A stretch of DNA of 50,528 nt from Neobacillus cucumis (GCF_016107705.1 NZ_JAEHGC010000024.1:1-50528), one strand, 5' to 3'; positions 1 through 10,864 are shown, counted from the first letter of the stretch. Notes: a model not told the origin generated them from the letters alone. Translations and numbers: made by a program.

Positions 1-147
1 GCAAATTTCTTTGTCGCTCAAAGGCGACTTAATCATCTTACCAAGTTATCAACTTAATGTCAACAACTTTTTTTGATTTCTTTTTCTTACTTGTTATTGC
101 CTCGCAACAACGAATATAAATATACCACCATTGGACGAGTGGTGCAA
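1..147 (-). promoter_or_regulatory. Tandem rRNA operon promoters P1 and P2, reading out of the left edge
   Basis: On the minus strand P1 has TTGCAC (142-147) and TATATT (119-124) with a 17-base spacer. P2 has TTGACA (58-63) and TAAGAT (35-40), also with 17. The two start regions are about 84 bases apart, as in Bacillus rrn operons. Downstream of P2 is a GTCGC/GCGAC hairpin (13-28) of the kind found in Bacillus pre-16S leaders. The 16S gene itself must lie outside the window. The promoters are seen directly; the rrn assignment is inference, supported by the rRNA genes that follow lysS in B. subtilis. Confidence 0.8.
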
Positions 148-216
148 TAGCTTTTTTATGTTTTTATTCATCAATTTTGAAATAAAAATATTCACACTCT
201 TCAACTTTTAACTTAA

Positions 217-247
217 AAATAAAAAGTGCCAGGCAAACCCGGCACTA
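217..247 (-). terminator. Intrinsic terminator after lysS
   Basis: On the minus strand a GC-rich hairpin (arms 226-234 and 239-247, loop of four bases) is followed by a T-rich run, starting 13 bases after the lysS stop codon. It separates lysS from the outgoing rrn promoters. Confidence 0.85.
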
Positions 248-259
248 GTTTTAGAAATA

Positions 260-1759
<1,500 letters not shown>

Positions 1760-1798
1760 TTATCTCTTTTTATGTAAATAGCATACTAAGTCCGCATT

Positions 1799-1826
1799 TT
1801 TATACATACTTTATTATTTTACACAA
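1799..1826 (-). promoter_or_regulatory. Weak candidate lysS promoter
   Basis: Minus-strand TTGTGT (1821-1826) and TATAAA (1799-1804) with a 16-base spacer lie between the dusB terminator and lysS. The match is modest, but some promoter is needed here. Confidence 0.35.
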
Positions 1827-1860
1827 ACTTAGGAATTCAGACATTAAAAATGTTTAAAAC

Positions 1861-1892
1861 ATAGATAAAAACTGCCAGCATATCACTGGCAG
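1861..1892 (-). terminator. Terminator after dusB, end of the folate operon
   Basis: Minus-strand hairpin CTGCCAG/CTGGCAG (1872-1878 and 1886-1892, 7-base loop) followed by TTTTTATCT. It closes the folP-folB-folK-yazB-dusB transcript. Confidence 0.85.
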
Positions 1893-1935
1893 CTACAAAG
1901 CAATTATAGATAAGACAAATTGGAAACTCAAGTTT

Positions 1936-2928
1936 TTATCCCACTGTCACTTCTATTTCTTCCGCTTCTGCTACTAATCCATTTAAAAGAGTAACCAATT
2001 CTTCACGGGTATTACACTCATTAACTGCATTCCGCGCCTTACCGTTGCCTCGGATTCCTTTTAAATACCAAGCTGCATGCTTGCGCATTTCACGGACAGC
2101 GATATTCTCATTTTTGAGGGCAATTAAGCGATCTAAATGAAGAATACAAACATCAATTTTTTCCCGAACAGATGGTTCACCCAAAAGCTTACCTGTTTCA
2201 AGAAACTGAACCGTACGGTAAATCATCCATGGGTTTCCTAGCGCAGCACGTCCGATCATCACTCCGTCACAGCCGGTTTCCTCAAGCATTCTTTTGGCAT
2301 CCTGAGGCGTCTGGACATCACCATTTCCTATAAGCGGAATCGTTATCGATTGTTTTACCTCACGAATAATATCCCAGTTTGCTTTTCCTTCATACATTTG
2401 AACACGCGTACGGCCATGAAGCGAAACAGCCTTTCCACCGGCACGTTCAACTGCCTGGGCGTTTCGAACAGCATAAATATGCTCATCATCCCAGCCCATC
2501 CGCATTTTAACGGTTACTGGCTTTTCAACAGCAGCAACCACAGCAGCAACCATTTCATAAATTTTATTAGGATCTAAAAGCCATTTTGCCCCTGCATCAC
2601 ACTTTGTAATTTTCGGAACTGGACATCCCATATTAATATCAATAATGTCTGCATTGGTATTTTTATCGACAAATTGAGCTGCTTCTACGAGCGATTCCTT
2701 TTCCCCTCCAAAAATTTGCAGGCTTAACGGTTTCTCCCGCTCGTCGATGTAAAGCATATTCATCGTTTTTTCATTTCTAAAATTAATTCCTTTATCACTA
2801 ACCATTTCAGCACATACTAATCCTGCGCCAAACTCTTTAACCGTCAGACGGAAAGCAGAGTTACAAACACCGGCCATTGGTGCTAAAACTACCTGGTTCT
2901 TCATTTCAATATCGCCAATTTTCAACAT
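1936..2928 (-). CDS. dusB: tRNA-dihydrouridine synthase B
   Basis: FMN- and NADPH-dependent enzyme that reduces specific uridines of tRNA to dihydrouridine. The 330 residues form a TIM-barrel Dus protein: MKNQVVLAPMAGVCNSAF at the N-terminus is the FMN-binding start, the catalytic cysteine is C102 in NMGCPVPK, and HGRTR lies near 172. GGAGG precedes the ATG. It is the last gene of the folate operon, the place of yacF (dusB) in B. subtilis. The link to folate synthesis is positional only. Confidence 0.95.
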   Translation of the reverse strand: MLKIGDIEMKNQVVLAPMAGVCNSAFRLTVKEFGAGLVCAEMVSDKGINFRNEKTMNMLYIDEREKPLSLQIFGGEKESLVEAAQFVDKNTNADIIDINMGCPVPKITKCDAGAKWLLDPNKIYEMVAAVVAAVEKPVTVKMRMGWDDEHIYAVRNAQAVERAGGKAVSLHGRTRVQMYEGKANWDIIREVKQSITIPLIGNGDVQTPQDAKRMLEETGCDGVMIGRAALGNPWMIYRTVQFLETGKLLGEPSVREKIDVCILHLDRLIALKNENIAVREMRKHAAWYLKGIRGNGKARNAVNECNTREELVTLLNGLVAEAEEIEVTVG

Positions 2929-2947
2929 GCAAAAATACCTCCATTTC

Positions 2948-3160
2948 CTATGTTTCCTTTGGCGGCGCTAATTCATCAATCGTTATATTTAAGGATTGAG
3001 CAATTCTTGTCAGCAAATCGCTGGGTGGAAGCCGATTGCCTCTCTCAATTTCTCCCAAAATTGATACTGAAACACCTAGTTCCTTCGAAAAGCCCTCTTG
3101 TGTAAATCCTTTTAGCTTTCGATAGGCTCGAATGCGTCTTCCCCATTTTTCCGCTTCCAT
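2948..3160 (-). CDS. yazB: YazB-type XRE family helix-turn-helix protein
   Basis: A 70-residue protein that is almost entirely one Cro/CI-type helix-turn-helix (about residues 8-63). Recognisable features are RAYRKLKGFTQEGFSKELG and SVSILGEIERGNRLPP. Its reading frame overlaps the end of folK by 49 bases in a different frame, and AAGGAG lies upstream of the ATG. It sits between folK and dusB as in B. subtilis, where its function is unknown. It has no partner domain, so it may act as a small DNA-binding regulator. Its target cannot be read from the sequence. Confidence 0.85.
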   Translation of the reverse strand: MEAEKWGRRIRAYRKLKGFTQEGFSKELGVSVSILGEIERGNRLPPSDLLTRIAQSLNITIDELAPPKET

Positions 3161-3642
3161 ATCCGGACTCCTTCTTTATCAGGTAATTCATCTAATGATG
3201 TTTGAAGTGGTTTTTCCATCCCTGGAATGATCATGTCTGGCTGAATCTCCAATAGCGGTACGATAACAAATGCCCTTTCATGCATTCGGGGATGAGGGAC
3301 GATGAGGTTCTCTGTTTCAATACTTTCTTGATTATACATGAGAATGTCAAGGTCTATTGTTCTTGGCCCCCATTTTATTTCCCTCTTTCTTCCAAGTTGC
3401 TGCTCTGTTTTTAAACAGATATCTAATAGTTCATAGGCGTTGAACTCAGTCTTTATCTCGATTACCATATTCAAAAATAAATCCTGATCCTCATAACCAA
3501 CCGGATCTGTTTCATAAACAGAGGAACAATTTACTAACTCTATTTTTGGATTATCTGAAAAAAGCTTAATAGCTTGTCCTAAATAATCATATCGGTTTCC
3601 CATGTTTGAGCCAAGGGCAATAAATGCTTTATTTTCCACCAT
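3112..3642 (-). CDS. folK: Hydroxymethyldihydropterin pyrophosphokinase (HPPK)
   Basis: Transfers pyrophosphate from ATP to 6-hydroxymethyl-7,8-dihydropterin, the substrate of FolP. The 176-residue protein has the family start AFIALGSNMGNRYDYL and the signature KWGPRTIDLDILMYN in the centre, followed by HPRMHERAFV. The ATG overlaps the folB stop codon by one base, so the two are probably translationally coupled. The C-terminal 16 codons are shared, in another frame, with yazB. Length is typical. Confidence 0.96.
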   Translation of the reverse strand: MVENKAFIALGSNMGNRYDYLGQAIKLFSDNPKIELVNCSSVYETDPVGYEDQDLFLNMVIEIKTEFNAYELLDICLKTEQQLGRKREIKWGPRTIDLDILMYNQESIETENLIVPHPRMHERAFVIVPLLEIQPDMIIPGMEKPLQTSLDELPDKEGVRIWKRKNGEDAFEPIES

Positions 3643-4001
3643 TATCTTCTCCTTGTAATTTCTACTGCAACAGACTTGTAATGGCCCGGAATTGGTGGGT
3701 CAGGTTTTATCATCTTTACCGTTACATCATTGACAAGGACGAACTCTTTTAACACATTAGCTGCAATGTTTTCCGCAACAGTTTCCAAAAGCTTGTAGGG
3801 CTCTCCCTCAACGATTTTTTGGCATAATTGAAAAAGCTCACCATAATGGACCGAATACTCTAGTTCATCCGTTTCTCCAGCCTTTTTTAAATCCAAGGAA
3901 ATGATTAAATCAACGATGAAACGCTGCCCGAGCCGATTTTCTTCGGGAAAAACGCCATGATAACCATAAAACTCCATTTGATTTAAATATATTTTATCCA
4001 A
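3642..4001 (-). CDS. folB: Dihydroneopterin aldolase, TTG start
   Basis: Converts 7,8-dihydroneopterin to 6-hydroxymethyldihydropterin and glycolaldehyde. The product is 119 residues with the conserved MEFYGYHGVFPEENRLGQRF at the N-terminus and KPDPPIPGHYKSVAVEI at the C-terminus. I choose the TTG at 4001 because it gives the family start (M)DKIYLNQMEF and lies seven bases after AAAGGGG. The ATG at 4007 is only one base from that ribosome site. The gene overlaps the end of folP by eight bases. Confidence 0.93.
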   Translation of the reverse strand: MDKIYLNQMEFYGYHGVFPEENRLGQRFIVDLIISLDLKKAGETDELEYSVHYGELFQLCQKIVEGEPYKLLETVAENIAANVLKEFVLVNDVTVKMIKPDPPIPGHYKSVAVEITRRR

Positions 4002-4839
4002 GGACATTCCCCTTTCCCATGAGCACATCCATCATTTTTGCCATCCTGCTCATTTCTTTTACATCATGTACCCTGACCATATGACACCCTTTCTGAATTC
4101 CATAACAAACGGTGGCACCAGTGCCTTCCAGTCTCTCATTAACTGGCAAATCTAAGGCTTCTCCAATCATTCTTTTTCGGGAAGTTCCCAATAAGACCGG
4201 ATATCCAATTGATGTTAATGTTTCTAGTTCCCTCATCATTTCTAGATTTTCTTGGTAATCCTTTGCAAAACCGATACCTGGGTCCAAAATAATCATCTCA
4301 TCACGAACCCCTGCTTTTTTTACAATTGAAATGCTTTCAAATAGATCGTTCATAACATCCCGAATAAAATTATTATAATTCCGTTCATTGCGATTATGTT
4401 GCAGAATAATAGGTACATCAAATTGTGCAGCTACCCCTGCCATTTTTTCATCAGCCTTTGCTCCCCAAATATCATTAATGATATGAGCTCCTGCTTTAAG
4501 GGCTTGCTCAGCTACTTTTGCTTTATACGTGTCGATGGAGATCGGAACAGGAATCTGCTTGGATATCGCATCAATAATAGGAACCACTCTATCAATTTCT
4601 TCCTCTTCAGAAATGACATCATAACCAGGACGCGTTGATTCACCACCAATATCAATGATATCTGCTCCATTCTGGACCATTTCATAAGCACGCTCTAATG
4701 CCTTATTCAGATCATTAAATTTTCCGCCATCAGAGAATGAATCGGGTGTAATATTTAAAACACCCATGATCATGGTTTTTTGACCGAGGTCTAGTGTATG
4801 CTTTCCACATTCAATTTTTTGTATCCCAGCTTTATTCAT
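3994..4839 (-). CDS. folP: Dihydropteroate synthase
   Basis: Condenses p-aminobenzoate with dihydropterin pyrophosphate; it is the sulfonamide target (sul in B. subtilis). The 281-residue TIM barrel shows both family signatures: MGVLNITPDSFSDGG near residue 25 and DIGGESTRPG near 62. The C-terminal SRKRMIG and RVHDVKEM regions are also present. GGAGG with an eight-base gap points to the ATG at 4839; two upstream in-frame ATGs fall in the promoter region. Here it is the first gene of the folate operon. In B. subtilis it follows pabC, which is absent from this window. Confidence 0.95.
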   Translation of the reverse strand: MNKAGIQKIECGKHTLDLGQKTMIMGVLNITPDSFSDGGKFNDLNKALERAYEMVQNGADIIDIGGESTRPGYDVISEEEEIDRVVPIIDAISKQIPVPISIDTYKAKVAEQALKAGAHIINDIWGAKADEKMAGVAAQFDVPIILQHNRNERNYNNFIRDVMNDLFESISIVKKAGVRDEMIILDPGIGFAKDYQENLEMMRELETLTSIGYPVLLGTSRKRMIGEALDLPVNERLEGTGATVCYGIQKGCHMVRVHDVKEMSRMAKMMDVLMGKGNVLG

Positions 4840-4891
4840 TCTGTTATCCTCCATGATGATTCTCATTTCTTTGGTATAATATGCTGTCATT

Positions 4892-4921
4892 ATCATACAC
4901 GAATTTTTAATATCAGTGCAA
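4892..4921 (-). promoter_or_regulatory. Sigma-A promoter of the folate operon
   Basis: Minus-strand TTGCAC (4916-4921) and TATGAT (4892-4897) with an 18-base spacer, immediately after the cysK terminator. This gives folP its own promoter, consistent with the missing pab genes. Confidence 0.6.
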
Positions 4922-4956
4922 AAAAATAAGGTGTGGCTAATGTAGCCATCACCTTA
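4920..4956 (-). terminator. Terminator after cysK
   Basis: Minus-strand hairpin with arms 43-55 and 28-39 (of 4900), AAGGTG-TGGCTA against its complement with one bulge, then a run of T. It lies 12 bases after the cysK stop. Confidence 0.88.
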
Positions 4957-4968
4957 TGGATTTAACGG

Positions 4969-5892
4969 TTAGTCAAGCTGGTAAAGTGGTGTACTTAAGT
5001 AGCGCTCACCGTTATCAGGAATAATTGCTAAAACCTTTTTGCCTTTACCAAGCTCTTTTGCAGCTTTAATCGCCGCAGCGATTGCCGCACCTGAGGAGAT
5101 ACCGCCAAGAATTCCTTCTTCTCTGGCCGCACGGCGGGCATAATCGAATGCCTCTTCGGTTGTAATTTGAATCACTTCATCATAAATATCTGTATTTAAT
5201 GTATCTGGTACGAATCCAGCACCAAGGCCTTGAAGCTTGTGAGGGCCTGGCTTTCCACCTGATAAAATGGCTGAATCTTTTGGTTCAACCGCATAGATTT
5301 TAATATTTGGATAATGTTCACGAAGAACGCTTCCAGCACCAGTGATGGTTCCGCCAGTACCAATTCCAGAAACGAAGCCATCTAGCTGCTCCATTTGCGC
5401 AACGATTTCAGGGCCTGTAGTACGTTTGTGAACCTCTGGATTTGCTTGATTTTCGAATTGTTGCGGCATAAAATATCCGTGCTCTTTTGCAAGTGCTTCA
5501 GCTCTTGCGATGGCACCTTTCATACCTTCTGGTCCAGGTGTCAATACTAGCTCTGCACCATAGGCACGAAGAAGATTTCTTCTTTCTAAGCTCATTGTCT
5601 CAGGCATTACAAAAATCGCTTTGTAGCCTTTTGCAGCAGCAATCATGGCAAGACCAATACCAGTGTTACCGCTTGTTGGTTCAATAATGGTATCTTTACC
5701 AGGTGCAATAAGGCCTTTTTCTTCCGCTGCCTCAATCATAGCTAAACCAATACGGTCCTTAACACTGCTTCCAGGGTTAAAATATTCTAATTTCAAATAA
5801 ACCTCAGCACTATTCTCATCTACTAATCTGTTTAACTTTACAACTGGTGTTTGACCGACTAATTCGGCAACTGAATTTGCAACACGAACCAT
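4969..5892 (-). CDS. cysK: Cysteine synthase (O-acetylserine sulfhydrylase)
   Basis: PLP enzyme making cysteine from O-acetylserine and sulfide. The 307-residue protein carries the PLP-lysine motif [11 protein letters not shown] near residue 40, the substrate loop TSGNTG near 70 and the phosphate-binding [10 protein letters not shown] near 175. The ATG at 5892 gives the family start MVRVANS with GGGGG upstream. It is flanked by terminators on both sides, so it is a single-gene unit with its own promoter. In B. subtilis CysK also acts with CymR as a cysteine sensor. I did not find a convincing CymR site. Confidence 0.96.
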   Translation of the reverse strand: MVRVANSVAELVGQTPVVKLNRLVDENSAEVYLKLEYFNPGSSVKDRIGLAMIEAAEEKGLIAPGKDTIIEPTSGNTGIGLAMIAAAKGYKAIFVMPETMSLERRNLLRAYGAELVLTPGPEGMKGAIARAEALAKEHGYFMPQQFENQANPEVHKRTTGPEIVAQMEQLDGFVSGIGTGGTITGAGSVLREHYPNIKIYAVEPKDSAILSGGKPGPHKLQGLGAGFVPDTLNTDIYDEVIQITTEEAFDYARRAAREEGILGGISSGAAIAAAIKAAKELGKGKKVLAIIPDNGERYLSTPLYQLD

Positions 5893-5943
5893 TATTGTTA
5901 CCCCCAAATCTCTATTCCGAGTATTTTTATTGGATTTATATAC

Positions 5944-5973
5944 AATGTACCAGTTTCTGGCCTACTTTGTCAA
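5944..5973 (-). promoter_or_regulatory. Sigma-A promoter of cysK
   Basis: Minus-strand consensus TTGACA (5968-5973) with an 18-base spacer to TACATT (5944-5949), about 50 bases upstream of the start codon. Confidence 0.55.
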
Positions 5974-6012
5974 TTGATTTTATTCGGGATATTGTTAAAA
6001 TTTTATGAATGC

Positions 6013-6041
6013 AAAAAACACAGAAAATTATTTTCTGTGTT
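6013..6041 (-). terminator. Terminator after yacD
   Basis: Minus-strand perfect hairpin AACACAGAAAA/TTTTCTGTGTT (6017-6041, three-base loop) followed by T residues. It starts eight bases after the yacD stop. Confidence 0.88.
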
Positions 6042-6049
6042 TAGTCGTT

Positions 6050-6940
6050 TTATTTTTCTTTACCGTAGAACCAGCTTACCTTCGCCTCATTCCAAAAGGT
6101 TCTAGCCGATGCCGGCACTTTCATTTGCTCGAGGGCAATTTGCCGGCGAAGTTCCTCTTTCACGTCTTGATAAGAGTACGATTCCCCTTTTATTTTACCT
6201 TCTAATTTAATGATTGCATAACCTTGTTCTACCTTAATAGGCTTGCTCCATTCCCCGGCTTTTAATGTTTTCGCAGTTAGAACATATTCCAAAGGATAAC
6301 GATCATCATCCTCTGTTATGTACCCAATATCTCCACCATCATTAGCAGAGAATTCATCAATAGATCGCTCCATTGCCATTGTTGAAAAGCTTGAACCCTG
6401 CGAAAGCTCCTTCAATGATTTTTCTGCTTCCGCCTCTGTTTTTACGACAATCTGAGACAAATGAAAGGCAGATGGGATATCAAACAGGTCTTTATTCTGG
6501 TTAAAATAGTTTTGCCTTTCCTGTTCAGAAACGACAACGTCCTTTGTCAAAATTTCTTCGAGCAAAAGACTATTTCTAATTTGTTCTTTCCACCTATTCT
6601 CGTCTTCCTGTCTTTTTTCGCTAGATGAATGATAAGTGGTTTGAATCATTCTAAATTCCCTTTCGACATCCTGATTAGAAACCGATATTTTATATTTTTT
6701 TGCCATTTCTTTAATGACCTTTTGATCAATCATATCTTTTAGAACATCTTTACCATACCGTGTTTCTAATTCATTCAGCCATTCCTGCCTTAGAATCTCT
6801 TTTTCCCCTACCGTTGCCACGACATCTTTTTTTAGGCCGGCTTCATTTGCCGTATTCCCTTTTGCGAGAAAAAAGGCTATAGTTAAGCAATTAACCATAA
6901 TCAGGGCGGCGATTACAAACCAGAGTTGCTTTCTCCTCAA
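6050..6940 (-). CDS. yacD: PrsA-like peptidyl-prolyl cis-trans isomerase, membrane anchored (YacD)
   Basis: Predicted extracytoplasmic foldase. The 296 residues begin with a short basic segment and one hydrophobic helix (about 8-27), then a SurA/PrsA-type N-terminal helical region. A PpiC rotamase domain follows at about 150-255 (FHLSQIVVKTEAEAE, DGGDIGYI, WSKPIKVEQGYAIIKLE). The cysteine in the hydrophobic segment lacks a good lipobox, so a signal-anchor is more likely than a lipoprotein. The TTG at 6940 follows GGGGG. It is last in the coaX-hslO-yacD operon. The substrate is unknown. Confidence 0.88.
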   Translation of the reverse strand: MRRKQLWFVIAALIMVNCLTIAFFLAKGNTANEAGLKKDVVATVGEKEILRQEWLNELETRYGKDVLKDMIDQKVIKEMAKKYKISVSNQDVEREFRMIQTTYHSSSEKRQEDENRWKEQIRNSLLLEEILTKDVVVSEQERQNYFNQNKDLFDIPSAFHLSQIVVKTEAEAEKSLKELSQGSSFSTMAMERSIDEFSANDGGDIGYITEDDDRYPLEYVLTAKTLKAGEWSKPIKVEQGYAIIKLEGKIKGESYSYQDVKEELRRQIALEQMKVPASARTFWNEAKVSWFYGKEK

Positions 6941-6963
6941 CTTTTTTCCCCCAATGCCCCTGC

Positions 6964-7842
6964 TTATTTTGCCTGCTTGTTTAGTTCTTCCAATTCTTCT
7001 TTTGTAAAAAGATACTTTTCATTGCAGAAATGGCAGTGCGCTTCAGCTTGTCCATCTTCTTCAATCATTGCAGTAATTTCAGCGGCACCCAACCCGAGTA
7101 TGGCATTAGAGAAGCGCTCTTTTGAGCATGTACATTGGAATTTTACCGGCATTTTTTCCAGGATATTAACGGGCTCATCACCAAAAAGTTCTCCTAGAAT
7201 TTCTTCAGGGGTAAGCCCTTTTTCAATTAATTTAGAGACTGGCGGTATAGTTTTTAATCGTTCTTCCATTTTTGTTATCGCTGCATCTTCAATTCCTGGC
7301 ATTAATTGAAGAATAAACCCTCCTGCAGCTAAAATTGAGTCGTCTGGATTCACTAAAACGCCTACACCGACTGAAGATGGAATTTGCTCGGATGTAGCAA
7401 AATAGTAAGTGAAATCCTCCCCTAATTCTCCTGAAACAAGCGGAACCTGTCCAGAGAAAAAGTCGCGGAGACCAATATCCTTTATAACCGTTAAAGACCC
7501 AGTAGTGCCGACCGCACGGCGGACATCAAGCTTTCCATGGGCATTCGCTTCAAAGTCAACATGGGGATGCGTTACATATCCGCGGACTTCCCCCTTGGCA
7601 TTACTGTCAACAAGGATTGGGCCTAGCGGGCCGTCTCCTTCAATTTTGATGGTTAATTTTTCTTCGCCCTTTAGCATCGCCCCCATCATGACTCCGGCTG
7701 TAAGGGATCTCCCTAATGCTGCAGAAGCTGTTCTCCATGTATCGTGTCGGCGTTGTGCTTCACTCACAATTTCCGTTGTACGAACAGCATATGCACGTAC
7801 GTGCCCGTCAAAGGCAAGTGCCTTTACAAGATAATCGTTCAT
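6964..7842 (-). CDS. hslO: Redox-regulated chaperone Hsp33
   Basis: Cytoplasmic holdase activated when oxidation releases its zinc. The 292-residue protein has the complete C-terminal zinc switch: C237 and C239 in CTC, and C270 and C273 in CHFC. The N-terminal core reads [27 protein letters not shown] ribosome site precedes the ATG. It lies 14 bases from coaX and 23 from yacD, so the three are almost certainly cotranscribed. Length is standard. Confidence 0.96.
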   Translation of the reverse strand: MNDYLVKALAFDGHVRAYAVRTTEIVSEAQRRHDTWRTASAALGRSLTAGVMMGAMLKGEEKLTIKIEGDGPLGPILVDSNAKGEVRGYVTHPHVDFEANAHGKLDVRRAVGTTGSLTVIKDIGLRDFFSGQVPLVSGELGEDFTYYFATSEQIPSSVGVGVLVNPDDSILAAGGFILQLMPGIEDAAITKMEERLKTIPPVSKLIEKGLTPEEILGELFGDEPVNILEKMPVKFQCTCSKERFSNAILGLGAAEITAMIEEDGQAEAHCHFCNEKYLFTKEELEELNKQAK

Positions 7843-7856
7843 TTTCAGACTCCCCT

Positions 7857-8642
7857 CTAGTTGTTATGGTGAAATGAATCTATATTTCGTTTATAGATTA
7901 ACTGCAGTCCCTTTAAAGTTAAAAATGGATCAACAATGTCAATAATCTTTGATTCCTGAGCAATTAAATTAGATAACCCCCCGGTAGCAATAACCGTTGG
8001 TTTTTTTTCACTTTGCTCGATCATCCTTCTTACAATACCCTCAACTTGACCAACATACCCATAAACAATACCAGCCTGCATGGCTGCAACTGTATTTTTC
8101 CCAATAACCCCTTCCGGACGTGCTATTTCAATTCTCGGAAGCTTCGCAGCTCTTGAGTAAAGAGCCTCTGTTGATATACCTACTCCGGGAGCAATCGCCC
8201 CTCCCATATATTGACGCTCTTCATTTACATAGCAATAAGTAGTTGCCGTTCCAAAATCGACAATAATAAGTGGACTACCATATTCGTGAATCGCCGCAAC
8301 TGCATTCACAATCCTGTCAGCTCCGACTTCTCTTGGGTTTTCATATTTAATATTAAGCCCTGTTTTGATTCCCGGCCCCACTACGAGCGGTTTGATATGG
8401 AAATATTTTTGACACATCCGCTCTAATGCAAACATGATTGGTGGAACAACAGAAGAGATAATGATTCCGTCAATTTTTGAAAAGCTTAATTTTGAGTGTT
8501 CAAACAAGGATTTGATGATCATTCCGAATTCATCTTCTGTACGATTGCGGTTCGTTTCAATCCGCCAGTGATATTTTAGTTCATCCCCCTCATAAACACC
8601 CAATACAATATTTGTATTCCCCACATCAAAGACAAAAATCAA
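7857..8642 (-). CDS. coaX: Type III pantothenate kinase
   Basis: First step of coenzyme A synthesis: phosphorylates pantothenate, with the type III enzyme's weak ATP affinity and monovalent-cation need. The 261 residues belong to the ASKHA fold: FDVGNTN near residue 5, [22 protein letters not shown] in the middle, and [12 protein letters not shown]. The start is taken as TTG at 8642, giving (M)[10 protein letters not shown] like other Bacillus CoaX, with GAGTGAT four bases upstream. A GTG at 8651 is the alternative. Confidence 0.94.
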   Translation of the reverse strand: MIFVFDVGNTNIVLGVYEGDELKYHWRIETNRNRTEDEFGMIIKSLFEHSKLSFSKIDGIIISSVVPPIMFALERMCQKYFHIKPLVVGPGIKTGLNIKYENPREVGADRIVNAVAAIHEYGSPLIIVDFGTATTYCYVNEERQYMGGAIAPGVGISTEALYSRAAKLPRIEIARPEGVIGKNTVAAMQAGIVYGYVGQVEGIVRRMIEQSEKKPTVIATGGLSNLIAQESKIIDIVDPFLTLKGLQLIYKRNIDSFHHNN

Positions 8643-8717
8643 ATCTATCACTCACTTTACAGATTTATCATTTCTCACACTGAAAACATAATAACATAAT
8701 TGTGTTAGGTCATGTAA

Positions 8718-8754
8718 AGAAAACTCGTCCTTATGTGACCTTCTGGACGTTTTA
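8718..8754 (-). repeat. Imperfect inverted repeat upstream of coaX
   Basis: Arms AAACTCGTCC (to 8730) and GGACGTTTT (8745-8753) flank a 14-base loop, in the ftsH-coaX gap. There is no T tract on the coaX strand, so it is not an obvious terminator. Role unknown. Confidence 0.35.
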
Positions 8755-8786
8755 TGAGGCTTGGTTGCATTACCTAAAGTTATGAC

Positions 8787-8820
8787 AAAAAAGAGTGCCC
8801 CAATAGGAAGCACTCTTTTT
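8787..8820 (-). terminator. Terminator after ftsH
   Basis: Minus-strand hairpin of AAAGAGTGC pairing with GCACTCTTT followed by a T run, directly after the ftsH stop codon. Confidence 0.88.
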
Positions 8821-8825
8821 CTTAT

Positions 8826-10778
8826 TTACTTTTGCTCATTATCAGGATGATCATCTGTTTTTGTTAGGTCAACTTGTTCGTCCTTTTTGGTGTTGATGTT
8901 AACTTTTACATCCTCCACCTTTTTCGGACCAATATGAACACTTTCAAGAGCCACGGAACTATCAGGCATCTTTCCGTTTTCAACCAAATATTTGATTTGT
9001 TCAGCAACAAGGGTTTCGACCTCAAGAAGAGTATTGGCAATAAGATCTAACTTATCACGATTTTCCGTTAGAATCGTTCTCGCTCTCTCATAACACTCTT
9101 TAATAATTCGTTGAATTTCAAGGTCAATTTCATATGCGATTGCATCAGAATAATTTTGCTCATTGTGCAGGTCACGACCCAAGAACACCTGTCCTTGCGC
9201 TTGACCAAATTGCAATGGACCGAGCTTATCACTCATTCCAAACTCAGTAACCATTTTTCGTGCAATTCCTGTAGCACGTTGGAAGTCATTGTGCGCGCCT
9301 GTACTTACTTCACCAAATACAATCTCTTCCGCAACACGCCCACCCAACAAACCGGTAATTTTATCAAGCAACTCAGGCTTTGTCATAAAGTAGCGGTCTT
9401 CTCGCGGAAGCATTACAGCATAGCCGCCAGCTTGCCCACGTGGAACAATTGTAACCTTATGGACCATGTCTGCTTCATCTAAAACTAAACCAATCACTGT
9501 ATGACCACTCTCATGGAATGCTACAATATTTCGTTCTTTTTCAGAAATAACACGGCTCTTTTTCGCAGGACCAGCAATTACCCGGTCTGTTGCCTCATCG
9601 ATATCTTCCATATCGATTTTCTTTTTATTAGAACGAGCAGCCACAAGCGCTGCCTCATTCAGTAAATTTTCTAAGTCTGCGCCCGAAAAACCAGGCGTAC
9701 GCATCGCAATATTTTTCAAATTTACAGCATCATCTAATGGTTTATTGCGTGCATGGACTTTAAGTACTGCCTCACGTCCAATAACATCCGGACGATCAAC
9801 AGTAATTTGACGGTCAAAACGGCCTGGACGAAGTAACGCAGGGTCCAAAATATCTGCACGGTTTGTTGCAGCAATAATAATAATTCCTTCATTTGCACCA
9901 AAGCCGTCCATTTCAACTAGCAATTGGTTCAAGGTTTGCTCACGCTCGTCATGTCCTCCGCCTAAACCAGCACCACGCTGACGGCCTACCGCATCAATCT
10001 CGTCAATGAAAATGATACACGGAGCATTTTTCTTCGCATTTTCAAACAAATCACGAACACGAGATGCACCGACCCCAACAAACATTTCGACAAAGTCAGA
10101 ACCACTTATCGAAAAGAATGGTACGCCGGCTTCACCAGCTGTTGCCCTTGCAAGAAGCGTTTTACCTGTCCCTGGAGGTCCGACAAGCAATACCCCTTTT
10201 GGAATACGGGCACCAAGCTCAGCAAATCTGCGAGGGTCTTTTAAAAACTCAACTACTTCAACTAATTCTTGTTTTTCTTCATCTGCTCCGGCTACATCTC
10301 TAAAACGAACCTTTTTCTTATCATCGTTATAGAGCTTGGCTTTGCTCTTACCAAAATTCATGACTCGGCTGCCGCCGCCCTGTGCCTGGTTCAATAAGAA
10401 GAAAAATAAGATAAAAATAATCACAAACGGAATAATGGAAGTGAAGAAGGTAACCCATCCGCTAGTTTCTTTAGCTGGCAACACATCCACATTTGTTGTT
10501 TTTGCACGGTCAATTCGATCAAGAATTTTTTCACTGTTTGGTATATAGGTTAAGAAGTTTTTATCTTTCCCATCGTTAAACTGTCCCCGAACTTCAAAAA
10601 CACCTCGTTCAGGCTGCATGGAGAATGACTTAACTTCACCCTTCTCTAATTGGGAAACGAACTTATCATATGAAATATGATCAGTCGGCTCGTTGCTTCC
10701 ATTAAAGAAGCTGACAACACCAATGATGACTAAAAATATTAATAAATAAAAGATGGTATTACGGAAAATCCGATTCAT
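8826..10778 (-). CDS. ftsH: ATP-dependent membrane zinc metalloprotease FtsH
   Basis: Membrane-anchored AAA+ protease that removes damaged or regulatory proteins. In Bacillus it is needed for sporulation entry and stress tolerance. The 650 residues contain TM1 (about 6-24), an extracytoplasmic domain, TM2 (about 108-130), Walker A GPPGTGKT (200-207), Walker B IIFIDEID (255-262) and the zinc site HESGH (422-426). The tail after about 610 is acidic and low in complexity. The ribosome site is GGAGGAGG. It has its own promoter and terminator. All catalytic residues are present. Confidence 0.98.
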   Translation of the reverse strand: MNRIFRNTIFYLLIFLVIIGVVSFFNGSNEPTDHISYDKFVSQLEKGEVKSFSMQPERGVFEVRGQFNDGKDKNFLTYIPNSEKILDRIDRAKTTNVDVLPAKETSGWVTFFTSIIPFVIIFILFFFLLNQAQGGGSRVMNFGKSKAKLYNDDKKKVRFRDVAGADEEKQELVEVVEFLKDPRRFAELGARIPKGVLLVGPPGTGKTLLARATAGEAGVPFFSISGSDFVEMFVGVGASRVRDLFENAKKNAPCIIFIDEIDAVGRQRGAGLGGGHDEREQTLNQLLVEMDGFGANEGIIIIAATNRADILDPALLRPGRFDRQITVDRPDVIGREAVLKVHARNKPLDDAVNLKNIAMRTPGFSGADLENLLNEAALVAARSNKKKIDMEDIDEATDRVIAGPAKKSRVISEKERNIVAFHESGHTVIGLVLDEADMVHKVTIVPRGQAGGYAVMLPREDRYFMTKPELLDKITGLLGGRVAEEIVFGEVSTGAHNDFQRATGIARKMVTEFGMSDKLGPLQFGQAQGQVFLGRDLHNEQNYSDAIAYEIDLEIQRIIKECYERARTILTENRDKLDLIANTLLEVETLVAEQIKYLVENGKMPDSSVALESVHIGPKKVEDVKVNINTKKDEQVDLTKTDDHPDNEQK

Positions 10779-10815
10779 CCCTTACCTCCTCCCACGGGTA
10801 AACAAACTATATTAA

Positions 10816-10845
10816 ATAGTATCATAGAAAATCATTCCAATTCAA
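10816..10845 (-). promoter_or_regulatory. Sigma-A promoter of ftsH within an inverted repeat
   Basis: Minus-strand TTGAAT (10840-10845) and TACTAT (10816-10821), spacer 18, with TGA before the -10 (extended -10). The -35 lies inside an ATTCC/GGAAT inverted repeat (10834-10850). Confidence 0.6.
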
Positions 10846-10864
10846 GGAATTACACTTACTTCAG

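Noticed and set aside
9734..9916. Several 60-80 codon frames within ftsH, mfd and metG
   Set aside because: They are shifted or antisense readings of strongly conserved genes, without ribosome sites.
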